DNA from: Hypericum androsaemum
Taxonomy: Eukaryota > Streptophyta > Magnoliopsida > Malpighiales > Hypericaceae
Direction: 5' to 3'
DNA length: 64,000 bases
NCBI GenBank assembly: GCA_963995505.1
Contig: OZ023186.1
Location: 5,704,001-5,768,000 of the forward strand
Each line of letters starts with the position of its first letter. Within the stretch, counting starts at the first letter, position 1. Of this stretch, positions 58,994 through 64,000 are shown one piece after another. A program made the translations under genes and the position numbers. Below the pieces are notes generated by a model. That model was not told where the DNA came from, ran no database searches, and saw only the letters and a list, made by a program, of their open reading frames with translations.

Positions 58994-60889
58994 GAGAAGC
59001 AGAGGCAAACTAGGAATAGTTTCTAGCACAGAACTTACAATTTCTTTTCCCCTTCTGCGTTATCAGCAAAAGTTAATGCTGCCGATAGTTCGCTCATGTG
59101 TAACTTGGAAATTACGCAGCAGAAAACTAGATCACTCTGTGTTTCTAATCTGCATTTGCAGAGGGGCTCTAATTGAGGCATTACTGGTATCTTTGAACTC
59201 TTAAATGAAATCCATAAACGACTGAAAAAATTGGATCATAAACAAACTCTATAAGTGCTTTCGCTTCTTGACAGTAAAGCCAGATTCGATCGAGTCTGTA
59301 TGGCTTGGCTCATACCATATGGTGAGTCCAGTAGCAACTACGATGTAGTCTGCTCTTACCATGTTCTCATTTTATAAGGAGCAAGCAATTAGCACTTAAA
59401 ATAAACTCATTCGGGAAGAAAGGATACAACTGTACTTGATAAGATGCCCAGTCTGTAATTGGCTTTTCCTGACCTATCAACAACAAAACGGAAAAGTTGT
59501 GATATGCTCTAATTTCCGAAATCATCAACTACAAAAGTGGTTTTGCAGATGCAAACTCCAAAATGGTTCACCCTCGACCACAGCACGAACGTGTTAGACC
59601 ATAGAAAAGGAAGAAATCACCTTTGCTTTTGTTGACTACAGCAGCAATTCATTTGATAGCGCGGTCTGCATGACTGATATGGTGCTACCTTGCCACAGAA
59701 CCAACAAACAATACGGTTGCCTTAGAACTGATAGCCATTGTAGATTTATGCATCCTGCAGCAGGACTGGCAACATAATTCCATTTACGAGGTGTGTTGCC
59801 ATTGACATATGGGATGACCGAGGTCCTTCGAGTGGAAGACACTAGAGAAACTGCAAAGAGATCAAAAGGCCGGACCTGGAAGTTGATACAACAGCGAACT
59901 TCCGCTACGCAAAAAGGCCAGACCTGGCAATGTAACAACAAAATGCAGCAAGTATCAGCAGAACCAGCACATACTACCTAGTACATTGCTTTACCTCGAG
60001 TACATATGGCCACAATCAGGATTCCAATCTTGCTTCATCTTGAATAAACCTATCTATATCCTTCTCAGCTCTGCATTTCCGAAACGATTACTCGAACTTC
60101 CCTGGAGAATTTAACCTACTACCTGCAAGATTGAGCAGTTGCAGTCTACCAAGTTTCGCACCAGTAAATACATCTCAGGCAAAGATACTCATTCGTGAAG
60201 GGTCAATAAAGGATCGAAGGATAAAAAACAAGTCTTTTTCATTAAAAAAGGATAATTCCTCGTATGGGTTAAAAAAGCAAGCAGTTGGCAGGCAATAGTG
60301 CAAATTCCTCGCTTACCCTCTTTCCCTTTCTCACCTAAAAGCTCGAAGCTTTATCGAACGGAAAGAAAAAAAGATTAAATCTTTCCTTGTCCACGAATTC
60401 CCTCCTCTCCTTTCCAATTGGACAACAGGGGAAAGATTCGATCTTTCTTCGTGATCTTTAAAAAAGCGTCAATTCCCGCTTTCTGGGTCTTCTCCCGAAT
60501 TGGTCAACCTGCTGCTCATAGAACAAGGAACAACTTGGTTCGTAAGAATTGAAGTACGAGGCAAATAGGCGAGAGGAGTTTAGACGAGGAGAAAGAGCGA
60601 GTGGGGTCGCTGGATTTGTCTCTTGTCTTCTGTCCTTGGGAGACGAACTTGAATTTTCGAATTTTTGTTGAATAAATGGAATTTTTTTATACCTCGAACT
60701 CGGCAAATTATAATTTAAATTTGTTAGAATTTGAATTATGGTTATTCTTATTTTAACGGGTGAAAGAACAAATATATATAATTATGTGGGAGTAACCGTG
60801 GATAGAATCTGATTTGGATTCGATTCATTATTTGAATATAATGAATTATAATTTCGAATTTGTATGTATTTATTGAAGTGCCTATTTTT
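58994..60889. other. Spacer right of the protease gene
   Basis: Protease 3' flank and sequence without a recognised gene. The stretch 60180-60480 has a different, pyrimidine-block texture (see findings). The minus-strand frame at 60458-60706 has no family resemblance. Confidence 0.4.
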
Positions 60890-61140
60890 TATAGGGAAAA
60901 GTTTACTTTAGTATCCTGTGGTATCACAGATTTCGCTTAACTACCCTGTGGTTTAAAACGCATAGAACAGGTCCAACGTATTTTAAATTTCATCAAAAAT
61001 AAGTCCCGGGCAACCTGTGAATTTTTTGTCAAAACGACGTAGTTTTGATGTCTACATGGACGCCCAGTCGGTAATGACAAAGATGATTCGGTTTTGACGT
61101 GGCATTACGTAAATTATCAAAATAGTACCTAATTTATTTA
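60890..61140. mobile_element. Mutator-like element arm (left end only)
   Basis: The block opens TTTACTTTAGTATCCTGTGG and continues with 'CCCTGTGGTTTAAAACGC', a GTCCAACG block and TTGACGTGGCATTACG. This alternation of CCTGTGG phrases is typical of plant MULE ends and parallels the TIR layout at 12418 and 13903. A matching right arm is not present before the LTR-like sequence that follows, so the element seems truncated. Confidence 0.5.
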
Positions 61141-61360
61141 TAAGTTTTAAAAAACCCTCCCCTTTCTCTCTCATTCTTTTCTCTTCCCTATCCTTCTTCT
61201 CTCTCTCATGATCTCCCCTACGCCGCCGCCTCCTCCATCCCCAAAATTTCCAATCCCTCCTCCTCCTCCATCACCATCCAAAATTTCCAATCCTGATTAC
61301 CCTCTTAATTTATGCCTCAATATTTTCGTCTTTTACCCTTCAAATTTATGCCTCTCATGA

Positions 61361-61507
61361 CCCAAGGCCAAACCGAATCGGAAAAACCCATATTCGAGCT
61401 CCTCCTCGGTGGCGGTCCGAGTGCTCAAGGACCCGGTCCCGCTCTCCCGGATCACGGAGAAGTGCACGCTCGGCCGCAGGGAGTTCGGTATCAGCTACCT
61501 CTGCACA
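61361..61507 (+). pseudogene. Calcium-dependent protein kinase (CDPK) 5'-exon fragment
   Basis: The frame between a TGA and a TAG reads KPNRKNPYSSSS, VRVLKDPVPLSRITEKC, then TLGRREFGISYLCT. This matches the N-terminal variable region and glycine-loop start of CDPKs of the CPK10/CPK30 type, where 'RVLKDV' precedes 'LGRELGRGEFGITYLCT'. A few residues of the glycine loop are missing, so even the fragment is damaged. Nothing of the kinase follows. It lies between a Mutator-like arm (60890-61140) and LTR-like sequence (61514 on), which suggests gene-fragment capture. Confidence 0.75.
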
Positions 61508-62665
61508 GCCTAGTATTTTTTTATAGGGTTGGGGCGAGCTTATTCTATATAAGGAGAGCTAGTTACATGCATGAAGGACACCCACAAATCAAAATATCAA
61601 ACATTCATATCCTTTAGCTTCGTAGCTTAGCTTTTATCTTTATATTTTTTCTTTCCCCCTCTCCCCCATATTTTCAATAAAGTTCTTTCTCCTCTATCAA
61701 TTCTTTTCTCTTCTACCTATTCAAGTCTAATTCTTCTCTTCTTATTTCCCATATTTCTTCCATCTTTACCTATTCGTTCGAATCGCTCTTGGGATGACAA
61801 CTCCGGACCCGTTCTTAAGATCATTTCTAACATTCTACTATAATTTATCGTAATAGTTTTTTGGCACGTTCGGCGGGACTAGGGAGGGCGTTTGATAAGA
61901 GTTATTGTTGCATCCAAACATATGAGTTTTCACATACGATTTTGAGTCCTTCCTCAAAAGGGACGAAACCGGTCAAAGGTTGTGCTGAAAGAAGATGTTC
62001 AGCGAGGTCAGCCGACTTTGGAGGGTATTTTAGTCTTTTTTAGATCTGAAGAAGCTTTCTTCACTAAAATTGAAGATCGTTGTTTCTTTCTTTCTGTGGA
62101 TACTAAGAAAGCCAAAATCAGAGTTTGTACCAGGAAGATACAACCAAAACACTAAAAACTGATCGATTTGTATGATTGAGAAGTCTAGTTAGCATTGGAG
62201 GGTGTTTTGGTATATATTTTTCCGGCCGAATTAGGAGATGGCTATTTTGGAAAAATTGAAGATCTATCTGTTGGCTTTCTGGAGACACAAAGTTCGCTTC
62301 AATAGGAGTTTGGACGAGAAATTTATGTCCATAATATCGAAGGTTAGTCAATATGAAAAGATGACATCTTTGATGACCATGAAGAAAAGGTTGTGGCGTA
62401 TTTTTTGTTTCGAAACTGACAATCGAGAGGCTATTGAGGAGGCCTATAAAAAATTTTAAAGTAGTTTCGTTATAACTATTATTTTGATTGTGAACCGATT
62501 GATGATATTTATCTTATCGGGAGAGTTGATTCCAGGAGGAGGAGCCATATTGGAGGCCTTTGGGTTGACTATGATAAAACCCTGAGCATAACTGCGTGGC
62601 ACAAAATAATGAAGTACCTCAAGCACTTAATGTAAGTTCTCATTAGTGAGGAGGCAATTCAAGAA

Positions 62666-63376
62666 TTGGAAAGAAGGCTTGAGAATGCCAGATTTACGGC
62701 AAGATATGTAGCCAATTCTGTGTCAAATCACCCAATAGAGGTATCATCAAGTGGCGTATATAAAATTGAAGACCGAAGAGGTTTCGACTCACACGATTTG
62801 GAGATTAAGATTGACACAGCTGTACATGAATTGGCTGAATTTATGCAATACTTTATTCTGGCTATCCAAGAGGTCGAACAAGCAGCTAGTCCACAGTTGG
62901 CTGACACCACGGTCATCGAGCTTGCAAGGCAAACATTCGAGGGAAAGAAAAACTCATTCCCGACACAATCTTCTTTTCCCATTTATGAATCCCATAATTC
63001 TGAGACTAGATTTGAGACAGCCGTACATGAACTGGCTAAATCTACACAATATTTTTATCATGTTGTCGAAGAGGACGTACAAATGATAAATCAACAGTTT
63101 ACCGACACCGCGGCCATCGAGCTTGCAGGGCCCACATTTGAGAAAAAAGAAGAGACATGCCTGATACAAGTCCTATCGACAACCGAGATAATCCTAAGTG
63201 CTGTTATAAATATGAAAGGTATCCTAGGGCCTCCGCCGACTAAGAGAATCTTTGGGCCTTCACCAGCAAAGAGAATTTTAGGGCCTCCATCGAGTCACCT
63301 ATTGCGGAGATCCGAGTCACACTTCATTCCACAAGCAGTGAGCTACCTTCGCTTGCCCAATTCTACGAGACACTAG
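62666..63376 (+). CDS. Unrecognised ORF inside the LTR retroelement, with internal repeats
   Basis: The 236-codon frame holds two related segments of about 60 residues: one has TAVHELAEFMQYFILAIQEV and the other TAVHELAKSTQYFYHVVEED, each followed by a 'DT..IELA..TFE.K' block. The frame ends in three copies of an ILGPPPTKR-like motif (ILGPPPTKRIFGPSPAKR, ILGPPSS). I recognise no gag, protease or enzyme motif. The frame has no stop upstream for some distance, so it could start before 62666. It may be a non-autonomous element protein or a degraded gag-side ORF. Confidence 0.4.
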   Translation: MERRLENARFTARYVANSVSNHPIEVSSSGVYKIEDRRGFDSHDLEIKIDTAVHELAEFMQYFILAIQEVEQAASPQLADTTVIELARQTFEGKKNSFPTQSSFPIYESHNSETRFETAVHELAKSTQYFYHVVEEDVQMINQQFTDTAAIELAGPTFEKKEETCLIQVLSTTEIILSAVINMKGILGPPPTKRIFGPSPAKRILGPPSSHLLRRSESHFIPQAVSYLRLPNSTRH

Positions 63377-63500
63377 GGGGCAAGCCCATCCTCAGAATAT
63401 TATTGAGAATTCTATCTCACCCGGGAGGCTTGGAGAGCAATGTAACATTGTAGATGAAGCTCCTACTTTGGTCAAAATTATCTCGATCGGGGGGTAAGAC

Positions 63501-63824
63501 ATGCATAAAGTGAAGAAGGTAGATGATGATGAAGTCAAGTGTTCAACTCCTCCTCAACCAAGCAATAGTACGATGAAGCAACAACCTAATGGACCGGCTC
63601 AACCTCGGCCATCAAAGGTTTCAAATTACAGGGAATGTTCTCAAGTCACATGGTTAAAATTGGCCAGCAATAGAAAAAGGCCACCGGAGTACGCATGGGT
63701 TAAGAGGGACGTGGTCACTCGATTGGCGATCGAGCAAGGAGTTCTCCAGAGAAAGAAGTCCTTCAAGGTTTGGGTGCCTAAAGAAGTACTTTCGCGTTCT
63801 AAGAAACAACCGTGTGAGACATGA
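63501..63824 (+). CDS. Unrecognised short ORF in the retroelement
   Basis: The 107-codon frame is basic (SNRKRPPEYAWVKRDVVTRL, KKSFKVWVPKEVLSRSKKQP). No family is recognised. It follows the repeated ORF by about 125 bp and probably belongs to the same element. Confidence 0.3.
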   Translation: MHKVKKVDDDEVKCSTPPQPSNSTMKQQPNGPAQPRPSKVSNYRECSQVTWLKLASNRKRPPEYAWVKRDVVTRLAIEQGVLQRKKSFKVWVPKEVLSRSKKQPCET

Positions 63825-64000
63825 CCCACAAGGAGTAATCGGTCTACAAGGTCTCCAAGTTATCATACGAGGTCTGTGCGTAAGAAGATACCAAGAAATT
63901 CAAACCCACACTCAGGGGGCAAGTGTCCGGAGTCTCATCGACTGACTCTCACAAAGACTCAACGAAGAAGGTTGGAGCAAAAGATCCAGAAACAAAGGCA

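Larger units (their letters stand above)
61514..64000 (+). mobile_element. LTR retroelement, 5' part, truncated by window edge
   Basis: A TATA-like TCTATATAAGG (about 61540), a CAATAAAG (61674) and a U5-like stretch are followed at 61859-61880 by TTTGGCACGTTCGGCGGGAC. This closely resembles the tRNA primer-binding region of many plant Ty3/gypsy elements. The left LTR end is not visible and may be truncated. Downstream are several broken plus-strand frames (62238-62459, 62666-63376, 63501-63824) that I cannot assign to gag or pol. Confidence 0.5.

Overview
This is nuclear DNA of a flowering plant, most likely a eudicot. The genes are intron-rich with short AT-rich GT-AG introns. The families are plant-specific or plant-typical (FBD F-box proteins, UDP-glycosyltransferase, FAF-like, CRIB-RopGAP, N-carbamoylputrescine amidase). 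The spacers are full of degraded plant mobile elements. I cannot name the species. Every gene model comes from reading frames and splice sites read by eye; where exons are listed, their lengths add up to an open frame.

Left part (1-10.5 kb): the 3' end of an FBD-type F-box gene; a complete 16-exon BMS1 ribosome-biogenesis GTPase gene on the minus strand with telo-boxes in its promoter; an F-box/LRR pseudogene broken by a hAT-like element, a stop codon and a foldback MITE; and an intronless UDP-glycosyltransferase with two changed residues in its donor-binding (PSPG) box.

Repeat belt (10.5-16 kb): a minisatellite split by a tRNA-derived SINE, a 942-bp Mutator-like element with a perfect 9-bp target duplication, a palindromic relative of it, and a 64-bp tandem duplication.

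Gene-dense centre (16-51.7 kb): a POLE3/DPB4-like (NF-YB11-type) histone-fold gene (+), a three-RRM LIF2/hnRNP-Q-like gene (-), SEC23 (-), an IF1-like mitochondrial ATPase inhibitor gene (+) preceded by an LTR-like sequence, a CRIB-RhoGAP gene (+), a FAF-like gene (+) and N-carbamoylputrescine amidase (-). The NF-YB11-type, SEC23 and amidase genes correspond, as I recall, to neighbouring Arabidopsis genes At2g27470, At2g27460 and At2g27450, so this looks like a conserved gene block opened up by insertions.

Right part (51.7-64 kb): an internally deleted Ty1/copia element (minus strand, TSD GTGTG). Its 3' LTR carries a nested 1.05-kb PIF/Harbinger-like element that has captured a CAMTA transcription-factor exon with its intron edges. 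Next come an intronless A1-type aspartyl protease gene, a stray calcium-dependent protein kinase (CDPK) 5'-exon fragment inside Mutator-like sequence, and the 5' part of an LTR retroelement with unrecognised, internally repeated ORFs running off the end.

The genes are mostly single housekeeping or regulatory genes and do not form one pathway. The most interesting material is captured gene fragments, nested insertions with readable target duplications, a GC-AG intron in BMS1, a possible cassette exon in the IF1 gene, and the altered PSPG box. I found no CRISPR, operon or defence-type system.
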